A stretch of 39,380 bases of DNA from Streptomyces indicus (GCF_900100315.1 NZ_FNFF01000028.1:1-39380); one strand, 5' to 3'. Counted from the first letter of the stretch, positions 8,265 through 16,994 are shown. The notes: generated from the letters alone by a model not told the origin. Translations and numbers: made by a program.

Positions 8265-8704
8265 AGCCGCCCCCGTGTCCAGCCGAGCGGCTGCCAGTCG
8301 CACGGGTCGGGGTGCCACCCGGGCAGCCCCTCGTCGCGCATGCCGAGGGTGTACGCGCCGTCGGCGTCCGGGTCCGCGTTGTCCTCGGGCTGCAACATGT
8401 CGATCTCGTCCTCGGTGAGGTAGAGACCGCCGTTCTCGCCGAGCGTCTCGGAATACTGGCCGATCGAACGCTGCCGGTAGCCGCCCGGGTTCGCCATGAC
8501 CCGGCGGACGACGGCGACCGCGATCGCTTTCGTCGTCGCCGGGTCCGGCGTGAACCCTGCCGGGATGTGCCGCCGCATGAGCGCCGACGCGTCGTCGAGG
8601 TACGCCTCGACCTGCGAGCGCTGCGGCTCGACGAGCCGGACGCCCGCGCGGGCCTCGTAGTCCTCGACCGTCGCGAAAGGCGGCGGGGGCGTCGGCGTGC
8701 TCAT
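8261..8704 (-). CDS. Head-tail connector, Gp19/Gp15/Gp42-like family
   Basis: A 147-residue protein starting MSTPTPPPPFATVEDYEAR. The region 'Y-E-A-R-x-G-V-R-L' to 'Y-L-D-D-A-S-A-L-M-R-R-H-I', then 'A-V-V-R-R-V-M-A-N-P-G-G-Y-R-Q-R-S-I-G-Q-Y-S-E-T', is the pattern I associate with actinophage Gp19/Gp15/Gp42-type connectors, which attach under the portal. The C-terminal 40 residues are acidic and then Trp-rich. It overlaps the following gene by four bases (GTGA). The family name is recalled, not searched. Confidence 0.7.
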   Translation of the reverse strand: MSTPTPPPPFATVEDYEARAGVRLVEPQRSQVEAYLDDASALMRRHIPAGFTPDPATTKAIAVAVVRRVMANPGGYRQRSIGQYSETLGENGGLYLTEDEIDMLQPEDNADPDADGAYTLGMRDEGLPGWHPDPCDWQPLGWTRGRL

Positions 8705-8709
8705 GGCTG

Positions 8710-9051
8710 CTACACCTCCGGCTCGATGACGCCGGCCGCCTCGCACGCGGCGATCACGTCCTCGCGGGTGGCGTCCGCGGGCACCTCGACGTCGTGCTGC
8801 TCGGCGAACTTGCGCCACGCCTCGACGCCCGAGCCGCGGCCCGAGCGGGGCGGCGCCTCGCTCGGGGCCGGCGCCTGGTCGCCGTCGCCCTGGTCGTCGA
8901 GTTGCTGCTCGCCGCCGTCGTCCTGGTCGCCGTCGGCCGGCGCCCATGCATGGGCGCCGATCCGGCGCGCGACCTCGGGCGGCACGTCGTCGCCGGGGCC
9001 GTAGACAGCCCCGGCGACGTGCACGTACGCGATCAGGCGCCGCCCGCTCAT
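8710..9051 (-). CDS. Hypothetical head protein with acidic/Gln linker
   Basis: A 113-residue protein of unknown function between the major capsid and connector genes. It has a short beta-type N-terminus (RRLIAYVHVAGAVYGPGDDV) ending in P-P-E-V-A-R-R-I-G-A-H-A-W, a low-complexity D/G/Q-rich linker around residues 40-70, and a C-terminal helical segment 'V-E-A-W-R-K-F-A-E-Q-H-D-V-E-V-P...R-E-D-V-I-A-A-C-E' resembling Rho-N/HeH-type helix-extension-helix modules. Such small proteins are common at this place in actinophages. Its start overlaps the capsid gene stop (ATGA). Confidence 0.6.
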   Translation of the reverse strand: MSGRRLIAYVHVAGAVYGPGDDVPPEVARRIGAHAWAPADGDQDDGGEQQLDDQGDGDQAPAPSEAPPRSGRGSGVEAWRKFAEQHDVEVPADATREDVIAACEAAGVIEPEV

Positions 9052-10094
9052 GCGAGTACCTGCGCCTTGAACGTGAGGTTCGGCTCGCGCAGGATCGGCA
9101 TACCGACCGCGGCCGCGTGCGTCCACAGACGTACGGGGTCCTTGGTCTTCCACGTGCCGGCCACGATGCCCGGCTGATCGCCCGGGGCGAGCGAGTAGTC
9201 GTCTTCGAGCGCCTCGGCCGTCGTACCGAGCAGCGTCGCGCCGAGCTCGGTCGGCGACGCCGCGCTCGACGCGCCCGCCTCGGGCAGCAGCACGAGCGCG
9301 TTGCCCGGCGTGATCCGGGTCGAGGTGCCGTCGACCCGCACCTGCGCGTCGTACATCTCGATCGGCGGCAGCCCCATGGATTCGATCACGGTCGAGACCT
9401 GGTCGGCCGAGACGAGCGGCGTCTGCCCCGCGGGCGCGAGCGGGAACGCGAGCCGCTGCACCTGCTCGCACTGCCGCATGTTCTGGAACACCTGCCGCGG
9501 CATGAGGATCACGGCGGGCGCCGACCCGTTGGTGTCGATGTAGGTCTGCACCCACGCTTCGAGATCGTCGATCGGCGTCGCGGTCGCGTGCTCGGACCAC
9601 AGCACCGCGGCGACGACCGAGTGCTCGGGCGACCGGCCGAAGTCGACGGTCTGCTGCAACTCGGGGATCGGTGCCTGTGCGTTGACGAGGGCCTGCCCGC
9701 GCACGAGCTCGAACCGGGCGCCGATGTTCCGGGCGAGACGCTGCGCGTCCCGCGCGATGAACGGCAGCGCGTCGTCGCGGGTGAGCTTCCGCAGACGCAG
9801 CCGGTCGTACTCGTTGAGCAGAATCTTCTCGGAGATCGGGGGCAGCTCGCCCATGACCTTGCCGAGCCCCTCGCGGCGGCCGATCTTGCTCTCGGCGTCC
9901 CACGAGCGGTACGACGCGGTCTCGGACAGCCCGCCGCCGCCCTTGACGAACTCGTACGCGATGTCGTCGACCTCGACGTTCGGCAGCCACCGCGACAGCG
10001 TGAAGCGGTTCACCTGAAGATCGGCGAGGGCGGCCCGGATAAGGCCGGTGAGCTCGGTCGGCTCGATGAACTCGGTGTCGAGAGTCCAACTCAT
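9048..10094 (-). CDS. Major capsid protein (lambda gpE-like)
   Basis: A 348-residue protein starting MSWTLDTEFIEPTELTG, with GAGAGGAC ahead of the ATG. Length and features match the phage capsid E family: 'N-R-F-T-L-S-R-W-L-P-N', 'Y-R-S-W-D-A-E-S-K-I-G-R-R', 'L-P-P-I-S-E-K', a long helical part, and a C-terminal part 'G-T-W-K-T-K-D-P-V-R-L-W-T-H-A-A-A-V-G-M-P' that reads like the end of the HK97-fold A domain. It builds the icosahedral shell. A decoration protein and a scaffold lie directly upstream, as in lambda-like heads. Confidence 0.88.
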   Translation of the reverse strand: MSWTLDTEFIEPTELTGLIRAALADLQVNRFTLSRWLPNVEVDDIAYEFVKGGGGLSETASYRSWDAESKIGRREGLGKVMGELPPISEKILLNEYDRLRLRKLTRDDALPFIARDAQRLARNIGARFELVRGQALVNAQAPIPELQQTVDFGRSPEHSVVAAVLWSEHATATPIDDLEAWVQTYIDTNGSAPAVILMPRQVFQNMRQCEQVQRLAFPLAPAGQTPLVSADQVSTVIESMGLPPIEMYDAQVRVDGTSTRITPGNALVLLPEAGASSAASPTELGATLLGTTAEALEDDYSLAPGDQPGIVAGTWKTKDPVRLWTHAAAVGMPILREPNLTFKAQVLA

Positions 10095-10108
10095 GATGAT
10101 CTGTCCTC

Positions 10109-10498
10109 TCAGACGAACCGGATCGAACCGGCGACGTCGGTCTTACCGTCGGCGTCGACGGGAACGGGCAGCCTCGACTCGCGCACCTTGCCGTGCGTGA
10201 GCAGCGCGGCCGCGGGGTCGAGGGTGGTGTCGGCCGGGGCCTTGACCGCGGCGAACAGGAACCCGACGAGGGCCTCGCGGCCGTCGGTCGCGGCGCCGTC
10301 GTACGGGCCGTACTTGCCGCCGGCCGTGATCCGGCCGAGCGGAATGCCCGACTTGAAGTACCCATCCGGGTAGTGCGTCGCGGCCGTGAAAGTGGAGGTG
10401 TCCAGAACGATCGTCTCGGTCGAGTCCGTGCCGTGCGCGGACCCGAGCCACGACTGATCGTCAGACCCGAACTGCTCGGTTACCTGAGCAAGGATCAT
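10109..10498 (-). CDS. Head decoration protein (gpD-like)
   Basis: A 129-residue protein starting MILAQVTEQFGSDDQSW, with GAAGGA ahead of the start. The motif string 'Y-P-D-G-Y-F-K-S-G-I-P-L-G-R-I', then 'G-K-Y-G-P-Y-D-G-A-A-T-D-G-R-E-A-L', is typical of phage lambda gpD/HDPD capsid-stabilising proteins, which have SGxPLG and a G-x-Y-x-P-Y segment. It would bind the capsid three-fold axes after expansion. It lies between scaffold and capsid genes with 14 bases before the capsid start. Confidence 0.88.
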   Translation of the reverse strand: MILAQVTEQFGSDDQSWLGSAHGTDSTETIVLDTSTFTAATHYPDGYFKSGIPLGRITAGGKYGPYDGAATDGREALVGFLFAAVKAPADTTLDPAAALLTHGKVRESRLPVPVDADGKTDVAGSIRFV

Positions 10499-10518
10499 GA
10501 TCCATTTCCTTCGTGTGG

Positions 10519-11280
10519 TCAGCTCTTGTCAGCGCCCTTGCCGAGCAGCTCGCGGTACAGGTCACGACCGGCAGCCACGCCGCCGCCCGAGCCCTTGCCG
10601 CCGCCCCGGCGGGCGCCCTGGTCGAATCCGCGGCCGCGGCGCCGACGCGTGTCGCGCCCGCCCTCGCGGTCGTCGTCCTCGTCGTTCTCGTCCGTGCCGG
10701 ACTTCTTCGGCGCGAGCCGCTTCACGAGCTCGGCGAGCCCCGCCTCGTCGACCTCGCCGTCGTCGCCCACGTACCGGGCGAGGTTGACGTCGTCGGCGAC
10801 CTCGGCGGCGTTCTCGATCGCGCCCTTCGCCGCCGCGAGGAACGCCTGCCGGGCGAGCTTCGCGCCGTGCTTCGACCGTTCCTCGGCGAGCGCCTTCGCG
10901 ACCGCCTCGTCGATCTTGCGCTCTTGCTCGGGCAGCCCCTCGCGGCGCAGCCGGTCGCGTTCCTTCGCGGCGCCGGCGTTCTCCTTCGCACGCTGCTCGT
11001 GCTTCCGCGCGAGCGCCTGCCACTTCTCGGCCTCGGCCCGCCAGTCCTTGCCGTCGTCGCCGGTCGACCCCTTGTCGGAGTTGCCGCCGTCGTCGCCGTC
11101 CTGGTCGCCGTCGCCCTGGTCGCCGTCGTCGCCGTCGTCGCCGCCGTCGCCGTCCTCGGCGCCGCCGAGGATCGGCCACACCGGGTACAGCTCGTCGGGG
11201 TCCTCGCCGTGGCGAGCCTTCCGCCAGCCGAGGGCGAGCTGCCCGGTCCGGGCATGGCGGGGCAGGGTGCGCGTGCGCAT
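10519..11280 (-). CDS. Capsid scaffolding protein
   Basis: A 253-residue, highly charged protein starting MRTRTLPRHARTGQLALG, with GGGAG ahead of the ATG. Residues 40-75 are an Asp/Gly-rich low-complexity run. Residues about 80-150 are a predicted coiled coil (W-R-A-E-A-E-K-W-Q-A-L-A-R-K-H-E-Q-R). The C-terminus is Arg/Gly-rich and then ends 'L-Y-R-E-L-L-G-K-G'. The acidic N-part, central coiled coil and basic C-terminal capsid-binding tail are the usual scaffold layout, and the gene directly precedes the decoration and capsid genes. No protease motif is seen. Confidence 0.75.
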   Translation of the reverse strand: MRTRTLPRHARTGQLALGWRKARHGEDPDELYPVWPILGGAEDGDGGDDGDDGDQGDGDQDGDDGGNSDKGSTGDDGKDWRAEAEKWQALARKHEQRAKENAGAAKERDRLRREGLPEQERKIDEAVAKALAEERSKHGAKLARQAFLAAAKGAIENAAEVADDVNLARYVGDDGEVDEAGLAELVKRLAPKKSGTDENDEDDDREGGRDTRRRRGRGFDQGARRGGGKGSGGGVAAGRDLYRELLGKGADKS

Positions 11281-11342
11281 GGTGGTGTCTCCCGTGTCGG
11301 GTCAGGGTGAGCTAGTGGGGTGCGCCGTGTCGGCGCCCGGAG

Positions 11343-12143
11343 TCACGACGAGACGTCGTCGGGCCCCGTGAACTCGTGCCGGCGGACGGCGAGCAGCGGC
11401 CCGTACTCGCCGTGCTCGCGGGTGATGATCACCTGCCGGTAATCCGGGGTGCGGCCGCCGGCGTCGGACTGCCCGACCGCCTTCGCGACGGCGTCGTGCG
11501 CCTCGCGCAGCAGCGCCTCGTCGATGATCTGCCCCGGGTCGCGGCTGCCGACGAGCGGCTCGGGCTTGCAGTTGCAGCCCGGGTGAATCGGCATGAGGTT
11601 CTCGACGCGGTACCGCTGCGTCGAGGCGATCGTGCACAGCGCGCAGTTCCCCGGGCCGCGCAGCGCGCGCCGGAAGTACCGCACGCCGCCACGCTGCATG
11701 GACTGCCGGGCCGCGTGCGTCCGGGCGAGCTGCATGTCGGTCTCGGTGATCGACAGCAGCCGCGTACGGCCCTCGGCGACCGCCTGCGCGTACGCCTTGC
11801 CCTGCGCAAGCGCCGTCCACGTGGTGACGAACGGCCGGGTGTAGACCTCGGCCGGGTCGACGCCGCGCAGGGCCTCGTCGAGGGCGACGCCGGTCGGGGC
11901 CGCCGCGCCGCCGAGCATGTCGGCGATCATCGCGGACAGATAGGCGTCGGTGATCTGCCCCATCTGTTGCTGAGCGGCGAGCACGACCGGCAGCACGTGC
12001 TCGATGAACTCGGCGGCGTCGCCGTCGCGGTGACCGCCGAGACTGTCGAACGCGTCGAGGACGAACTGCACGACCCTCGACCGCAGCGACGTCGACAGCG
12101 AGTCGTATCGCTCGGTGAGCGCCGCCTGTAGGGCCTCACTCAT
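11343..12143 (-). CDS. MuF-like minor capsid / capsid morphogenesis protein
   Basis: A 266-residue protein starting MSEALQAALTERYDSLST and overlapping the portal gene end by 8 bases. The C-terminal half carries the signature of the phage Mu gpF-like group: C167-x2-C170, then H187-P-G-C190-N-C192 with intervening aromatic and basic residues (R-Y-F-R-R-A-L-R-G-P-G-N-C). The Cys/His set probably binds zinc. MuF-like proteins are minor head components ejected or used in head assembly and almost always follow the portal gene, as here. No ADP-ribosyltransferase or other toxin fusion is attached. Confidence 0.8.
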   Translation of the reverse strand: MSEALQAALTERYDSLSTSLRSRVVQFVLDAFDSLGGHRDGDAAEFIEHVLPVVLAAQQQMGQITDAYLSAMIADMLGGAAAPTGVALDEALRGVDPAEVYTRPFVTTWTALAQGKAYAQAVAEGRTRLLSITETDMQLARTHAARQSMQRGGVRYFRRALRGPGNCALCTIASTQRYRVENLMPIHPGCNCKPEPLVGSRDPGQIIDEALLREAHDAVAKAVGQSDAGGRTPDYRQVIITREHGEYGPLLAVRRHEFTGPDDVSS

Positions 12144-13560
12144 CCGTCGCCCCCGCGTCCGGCAGGTTGCCGGCCGTCGGCGCGGTCGGCGCCGGCAGCA
12201 GCGACGCGGCGAGCAGCCGCTCGGACGCGGCGGCCGCGCTGATGCGCTGCACCCGCTGCGGGGTCTCGCCCATGTCTTCCGCGATGACCGCGAGCGGGTA
12301 GCCGATGCTCGACAGCTTGGTCGCGGCGTCGGCCTTGACCGCCGGGGACAGATATTGCGGGTCGGTCCACCGCACGGTGGCCTCGGTGTAGTCCTCGGGC
12401 ATGCCGGCCTGCGCCGCCGCGAGGCTCATCACGTCTTCGAGTCCCTCGCCGAACGCCGCGATGTGCTCGCGGCACTTCGCGACGTGCATGAGGTCGAGGG
12501 CAGCGACGGTGTCCGCGCTGATGTTGATCAGGTCGCCCGCGTAGTAGTACGCGGGGGTCTGCGACACGATCAGCATGTCGCGGACGTCGGCCGCGTGTTC
12601 GTCGAGGAACGGCCGCAGGTCGGTCGCGTCGAGCTGCCCGAACTGCGCGTTCTCGCCCTCGGACGCCCACACCGTATTAGGGCCGGGCGTGAACGGCTGC
12701 TCAACGACCGTGATGCCGGTCGCCGGGTCGGTGCGCTTCGCGAACCGGTGCCCCTTGACCCACTTCTGCCGAAACCCGGAGTACCGCGACGCCGCCATGC
12801 GGTTCAAGATCCCCATGTTCACGCGGTCCTGAATGTCGAGCACGCCCGCGAACTCGGGCTCGGGGTCCTCGCCGAGATCGGGCATGCGCGCGAACTCGAC
12901 CAGCGGCAGCCGCCCGAGGTCGTGCGGCTCGCCCTCGTCGCTCTCGCCCGCGTACACCCACGAGTCGGGCCCCCACGGCAGGCGCCCGCTCGTACGCTCG
13001 CGCGTCCGGTACGGAAACGACCGGTCGTCGTAGAACACGCGGGCGTGCCCGTAGCCGTCGACGTCGTCGTGCCACGCCTTGAGCCCGACGTACGGCTCGC
13101 CCGTCTCGGGGTCGTACTCGACGATGCACTCGCGCGGGTGCTCCGGGGTGATCAGCGGCGACGGTCGGCCGTTGTCCTCGACCCGGGTCGGGTGCGGGCC
13201 GACGAGCATGTACCCGACGCTCTGCGTCATCGCGACCCGCCATACCAACTTCTGTCGGCTGTCGAGTCGGTTCGCCTGCCACCACCGCGACGCCGCCGTG
13301 TCCGGCTGCCCGTCCGGGCCGGTCACGCCGAGGGCGAGCAGCCGGTGAACGGACGCGTTCGAGATCATCCCGCAGAAGTTCGTGCGGCTCTTGCGCTGGA
13401 AGTCGACGAACGCCTGCTCGGCGTTCCGCGGGAGTTGCGGAAGATCCGGCTTCCCCCGGTAGTACCGCCACCAGTCGTCGAGCTGCCCCTGCCGCTTGCG
13501 CAGCTTCCGGCCGAGCCGCAACAGCCACCAATCCGGCGAGTCCGGGGTGTCGTCGAGCAC
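12136..13560 (-). CDS. Portal protein (SPP1 gp6-like)
   Basis: A 474-residue protein with a GTG start at 13560, preceded by AAGGGGG. Recognisable portal features are the N-terminal 'W-W-R-Y-Y-R-G-K-P-D-L-P', 'R-T-N-F-C-G-M-I-S-N-A-S-V-H-R-L', 'V-E-Y-D-P-E-T-G-E-P', a stem region 'D-I-Q-D-R-V-N-M-G-I-L-N-R-M', and the C-terminal crown helices rich in Ala. It forms the dodecameric DNA gate at the unique capsid vertex and docks the terminase encoded just upstream. Length is normal for the family. Confidence 0.93.
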   Translation of the reverse strand: MLDDTPDSPDWWLLRLGRKLRKRQGQLDDWWRYYRGKPDLPQLPRNAEQAFVDFQRKSRTNFCGMISNASVHRLLALGVTGPDGQPDTAASRWWQANRLDSRQKLVWRVAMTQSVGYMLVGPHPTRVEDNGRPSPLITPEHPRECIVEYDPETGEPYVGLKAWHDDVDGYGHARVFYDDRSFPYRTRERTSGRLPWGPDSWVYAGESDEGEPHDLGRLPLVEFARMPDLGEDPEPEFAGVLDIQDRVNMGILNRMAASRYSGFRQKWVKGHRFAKRTDPATGITVVEQPFTPGPNTVWASEGENAQFGQLDATDLRPFLDEHAADVRDMLIVSQTPAYYYAGDLINISADTVAALDLMHVAKCREHIAAFGEGLEDVMSLAAAQAGMPEDYTEATVRWTDPQYLSPAVKADAATKLSSIGYPLAVIAEDMGETPQRVQRISAAAASERLLAASLLPAPTAPTAGNLPDAGATDE

Positions 13561-13584
13561 GTCGTCGCCCCCTTTCCGGGCTCG

Positions 13585-15261
13585 TCAGAATGTGCCGCCC
13601 CACATCTCGGGTTCCTCGGCGTTGACGCCGGCCGCGATCGCGTCGAGGCGGCACTGCCACGCCAGTACGGCGGCGACCGCGGCGTCGATCTTCTTCGCCG
13701 AGTCGGGGTGTTCCTTCGTGATCTGAATGCCCGAACGCGTCTTGCGGCGCCGGGCGTTGAGCAGATGCCGCACGAGGGACGACGACCCGTCGTGCGTCAA
13801 CTCGCCCTCGACGAGGGCCGTATGAAACTTCTCAAGGGCTCTCACGATCAGCACCGACCGGCCGCCGGTCATCCACCACTCGACGGGGTGCGCACGGGTC
13901 GCCTGCACCTTGAGCCGCCGCCCGTACGCCGCTTCCCAATCCGCAACGTGGCTTTCCCACTTGGCGGGGTCGGCGTACATGCCGACGACGTCGTACCGGT
14001 CGAACGCCTCGTGCACCGCGGCGAGCACCTCGACGACCGGCACCTGCCACTCGCCCGGCTTGCCGTCCGGACCGACCGGCATCCGGTCGGGCTGCTCCCA
14101 CACGCCGATGGGGAACACGTGCCCGTCGCTGAGCCTGCACCCGACGAGCGCGGTCGCGTCCGTGACCTTGCGGTTCCTCTTCCGCGACCCGTCGAACCCG
14201 AGCACGATGCGCTCGCCCGGCTCGACGACCTTGTCGAGGTCGGACGCCGCGCGCACCTCGGGCTCGGACAGCCACGAGTCGGCGGCGTGCGTGATCTGGT
14301 TCAGATAGTCCGCTCTGAGTTCCTGCGGGTCGTTCGAGGTGTCCCAGAAATCCGCGGCGAGCCGCTCGATCGGCGACCAACCCGGCGCGCACGGCGGGTC
14401 GTGCAGCACGCACCCGTCGGGGTGATCGCTGCTGTCGCCGTACGCGACCCGCAGCCCGTACACGAGCGACTGCTCGTCGGTCATGTCGGTGTCGGCCGGC
14501 GCTTCGCGGTGGTCGTACAGCAGACCCGCACCGCGCGACCGGCCCTCGCGAATCGCTTTCCAGTCGGCCGCGGACTGCTCGGCAACGGACTCCTCGCCCG
14601 GGGTGAAAGCGTTCGGGGTCTCGATCAGGCTGCCGCCGATCTTGCCCGCGTTGAACCGCATGGTCTTCGCGAGCTTCCGGCCGCCGTTCGCGGGCAGCCA
14701 ATCCTCGGTTTGGTCGAGGCTCGCGAAGCACGCCTTCGCGCCCTTCGCGGACGTCGCCGAGGCGGTGATCGGCTCGATCTTCCCGCGCCGCAAATAGACG
14801 ACCGTGTCGAGCGGTTCGAGCCCGTACTCGTCGACGGCCGGGCCCGAGCGCGCCATTTCGAGTAGCGGCATCCACGAGTTCTCGGTCTGTTTCTCCGTCG
14901 CCGCGGCGAGCTGCACGAGCGGCGTACGCACCCGGTCCCAACCCATGCCGACCGGCTCGCCGTCCGCGTCCCAACCGTCCGGGACGACCGGGCCGCACGC
15001 CTCGGCGAGCGCGATCGCGGACACGAACGGGGACTTGCCCCACCCACGCGGCCGGCTGATGACACCGCGCCGGATGATCCGGCGGCCCGTGATCGGGTTG
15101 AGCTCGTAGTACCGCAGCACGAACTCGGCCATCTCGGCAGTTGGCACGTACGGCTCGTACTCGGCCCGGTCCGGCGCCGCGAGATACGCGGTCATCCAAT
15201 CGAGCACCTGCCACCCGAGGGTGGGCAGCTCGCCCTCGTACTCAGGACCCCGCCACGGCAT
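13585..15261 (-). CDS. Terminase large subunit
   Basis: A 558-residue packaging motor. The ATPase P-loop is R-P-R-G-W-G-K-S at about residues 70-77, and a Walker B-like segment C-F-A-S-L-D-Q-T-E-D lies near 178-187. The nuclease domain shows V-L-G-F-D-G-S-R at about 353-360, a Y-A-D-P-x-K-W segment, and a final acidic D-A-A-V-A-A. It translocates DNA into the procapsid and cuts concatemers. It is placed between the small terminase (stop 15 bases upstream) and the portal. The HNH gene further upstream suggests cos-type cleavage as in HK97-like phages, where HNH proteins assist the terminase. Confidence 0.95.
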   Translation of the reverse strand: MPWRGPEYEGELPTLGWQVLDWMTAYLAAPDRAEYEPYVPTAEMAEFVLRYYELNPITGRRIIRRGVISRPRGWGKSPFVSAIALAEACGPVVPDGWDADGEPVGMGWDRVRTPLVQLAAATEKQTENSWMPLLEMARSGPAVDEYGLEPLDTVVYLRRGKIEPITASATSAKGAKACFASLDQTEDWLPANGGRKLAKTMRFNAGKIGGSLIETPNAFTPGEESVAEQSAADWKAIREGRSRGAGLLYDHREAPADTDMTDEQSLVYGLRVAYGDSSDHPDGCVLHDPPCAPGWSPIERLAADFWDTSNDPQELRADYLNQITHAADSWLSEPEVRAASDLDKVVEPGERIVLGFDGSRKRNRKVTDATALVGCRLSDGHVFPIGVWEQPDRMPVGPDGKPGEWQVPVVEVLAAVHEAFDRYDVVGMYADPAKWESHVADWEAAYGRRLKVQATRAHPVEWWMTGGRSVLIVRALEKFHTALVEGELTHDGSSSLVRHLLNARRRKTRSGIQITKEHPDSAKKIDAAVAAVLAWQCRLDAIAAGVNAEEPEMWGGTF

Positions 15262-15275
15262 GACGGACCCCCGAA

Positions 15276-15764
15276 CTACTCACCCGAGCCCGTGCCGGTC
15301 TTCCCGCCGGGCAGCGACCGCAGTTGGCCGTAACGTTCCTTCGCCGACGGGCCGCCGGACGCGCCGCGGCCCTCGTCGGCCCCGTCCGCCTCGGCGAACA
15401 CCATGCGCAGCCGCGCCCGGTCCGCCGGCGTCGCGCCGAACGCTGCGACGCGCAGCCGCAGCTCGGCCGCGGCCGACAGCTCACCGCGCCACAGCCGCGC
15501 GTGAATCAGGGCGGTGTCGAGTAGGTACTGCCAGTCGGACGACCCGAAGTGCTCGGCCTGCGGGCTGTCGATCCACATCTGCCACCACTCGCGGGTGCGC
15601 TCGGGCCACACGAAGTCGGTCAACTCGCCGTCGCGCTCGACCCGGAAGTCGGGGAGCTCGGGAGCCTCGGCCCGCTCCCACCTGAGCAACGTCTGCGGAA
15701 CGGTGTCTTTGTTGCGCCGGGCCCGACGACTCGGGTCCTTCGGCGCAGGGCCCATGCCTGCCAT
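15276..15764 (-). CDS. Terminase small subunit
   Basis: A 162-residue protein starting MAGMGPAPKDPSRRARRNKD, chosen because GGGAGG lies 6 bases upstream of ATG 15764. The segment 'R-R-A-R-R-N', then 'W-P-E-R-T-R-E-W-W-Q-M-W-I-D-S-P-Q-A-E-H-F', then 'D-W-Q-Y-L-L-D-T-A-L-I-H-A-R-L-W-R-G' is highly typical of actinophage small terminases. The final part is Gly/Ser-rich. It would recognise the packaging site and recruit the large subunit. Confidence 0.88.
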   Translation of the reverse strand: MAGMGPAPKDPSRRARRNKDTVPQTLLRWERAEAPELPDFRVERDGELTDFVWPERTREWWQMWIDSPQAEHFGSSDWQYLLDTALIHARLWRGELSAAAELRLRVAAFGATPADRARLRMVFAEADGADEGRGASGGPSAKERYGQLRSLPGGKTGTGSGE

Positions 15765-15815
15765 GGCTGTACCTCCCGTGTCGGGTGCGCGCCGCAGCAC
15801 ACCCGTGTCGGGCCG

Positions 15816-16400
15816 CTACAGCAGAGAGTCGATTACGTGCCGCAGGTCGCCGAGCCGACGAGGCGTGTCGCCCCATGTGTCGGCCGTGACCGCGATGTAC
15901 CGGCCGTCGCCGTACAGCTCGACCGAGCCGCCGCCGTCGACCGTGATGCGGCGCCCGCGCGGCAGGGCGCCCGTGCCCCACACGTGCAGCCCCTCACCGG
16001 ACACCGACCGCTCGACCCACGTCGGGCCGGCCGCGTCGAGGATGCGCTGCGCCCACGGCAGCGCGTCGCCCTGGTCGTCGAGGGCGTGATCGAGGTCGAG
16101 GCACACGACGCCGTCGCCGTCGAGGACGAACCCGAGCCCGGCGCCGGCCGTCGAGGCGGCCGCGGCCCGGTACGTCGACCAGGTCGCCGGGTCCGTGCTG
16201 CTCGCGACCTCGCCGTCGACGGCGACCGGCACCTTCGACGAGGTGCGGCGCACCCATCGCGGGCGCTGCGCGAGCTCGGCCGGGACCGTGCGGCGTGCGC
16301 GCGACCGGGCCTTGCGGCACCGCGGCGAGCACGTCACAGCGTGAGCCCGAGCCATGATCGGCATGGGCCCGCCGCACTGCTCGCACGTCCGGTTCGCCAT
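15816..16400 (-). CDS. Zinc-finger Prim-Pol (primase-polymerase) domain protein, NrS-1 type
   Basis: A 194-residue protein starting MANRTCEQCGGPMPIMA (ATG 16400). The N-terminus has C6-x2-C9 ... C24-x3-C28, a likely zinc ribbon. The rest matches the short Prim-Pol domain of the NrS-1/bifunctional primase-polymerase group: K-V-P-V near 56, S-T-D-P-A-T-W-S-T-Y, then the metal-binding D102-L-D104-H-A, then S-G-E-G-L-H139, then E161-L-Y-G-D-G-R-Y. These correspond to the DxD, SGxGxH and E-x-Y motifs. It lacks the helicase part seen in NrS-1 polymerase. Its place in the late operon between HNH and terminase, away from the replication genes, is odd. No clear ribosome binding site precedes it. Confidence 0.75.
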   Translation of the reverse strand: MANRTCEQCGGPMPIMARAHAVTCSPRCRKARSRARRTVPAELAQRPRWVRRTSSKVPVAVDGEVASSTDPATWSTYRAAAASTAGAGLGFVLDGDGVVCLDLDHALDDQGDALPWAQRILDAAGPTWVERSVSGEGLHVWGTGALPRGRRITVDGGGSVELYGDGRYIAVTADTWGDTPRRLGDLRHVIDSLL

Positions 16401-16694
16401 ACGTCCAGTGTACCGGAGTGTCACGCTTTTAGCGCTCTGACCTGCGCATTCATCATTCGCATAGTGGGGGCGGCAGGCTGAGAGGCGATCTGCGACCCCT
16501 CGTCCGCGCGCCATCAAATCAGCCCGCCGCCCCGCTGCTCGCCCGCCAGCGAGCCGCCCACGCCCCGCAGCGTGGCCGTTTTGGTCAGACCCGTACGGAA
16601 CCCGAGCCGCAGCACCTCCCGGGGCGCCGATCCCCCCGGGGAGGGGAGTCACCCCCCAGGGGTGGCAAGGAGATTTCAGGCTCGGGCTGTCGGG
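16401..16694. other. Intergenic region with hairpins between HNH and Prim-Pol genes
   Basis: About 290 bases without a convincing gene. The HNH-proximal half holds GC hairpins: CCTCCC/GGGAGG at 16615-16644 and CACCCC/GGGGTG at 16650-16664, consistent with termination or mRNA end protection after the HNH gene. The Prim-Pol-proximal half is less GC-rich (16430-16465) and could hold a promoter. A TACACT lies 8 bases before the Prim-Pol ATG on the minus strand without a good -35 match. Confidence 0.4.
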
Positions 16695-16994
16695 TCAGAT
16701 GAGACCGGGATGCCGTTCGGCCGGCCGCTGTCTGCGTACGGCCCACCGTGCGGCGTTGCCCTCGCGGCTGCTCTTGAGCGCGTGATGCTCGGTGCACAGC
16801 GCTTGCAGGTTGCTCGGCGAGTGGTCGGTGCCCGGTCGGATGTGGTCGACGTCGGTCGCGTGCTTGCCGCACCTCGTGCCGTGTTCGAGCCATCGGCAGC
16901 GGTGACCGTCGCGGTCGAGGACGTCGGCCCGTCGTTGTGGCCAGTCGGGCGGCAGCTCGGTACGTCGGTCGCTGCCTGCCCATCCCCCGCTCAC
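16695..16994 (-). CDS. HNH endonuclease (packaging-associated)
   Basis: A 99-residue protein with a GTG start that overlaps the preceding stop (GTGA). The HNH fold is clear: 'R-R-A-D-V-L-D-R-D-G-H-R-C' near 21-33, second Cys in R-C-G-K near 42, D50-H51-I, N62, and C67-T-E-H70-H71. Small HNH proteins next to terminase genes are required for cos cleavage in HK97-like phages, and this gene lies three genes upstream of the terminases. That role is inferred from context. A homing function is less likely because it is part of the operon. Confidence 0.88.
   Translation of the reverse strand: MSGGWAGSDRRTELPPDWPQRRADVLDRDGHRCRWLEHGTRCGKHATDVDHIRPGTDHSPSNLQALCTEHHALKSSREGNAARWAVRRQRPAERHPGLI

Noticed and set aside
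12115..14865. A 916-codon plus-strand open frame opposite portal and terminase
   Set aside because: Antisense to two confidently identified genes, with low-complexity Arg/Val/Glu composition and no motif.
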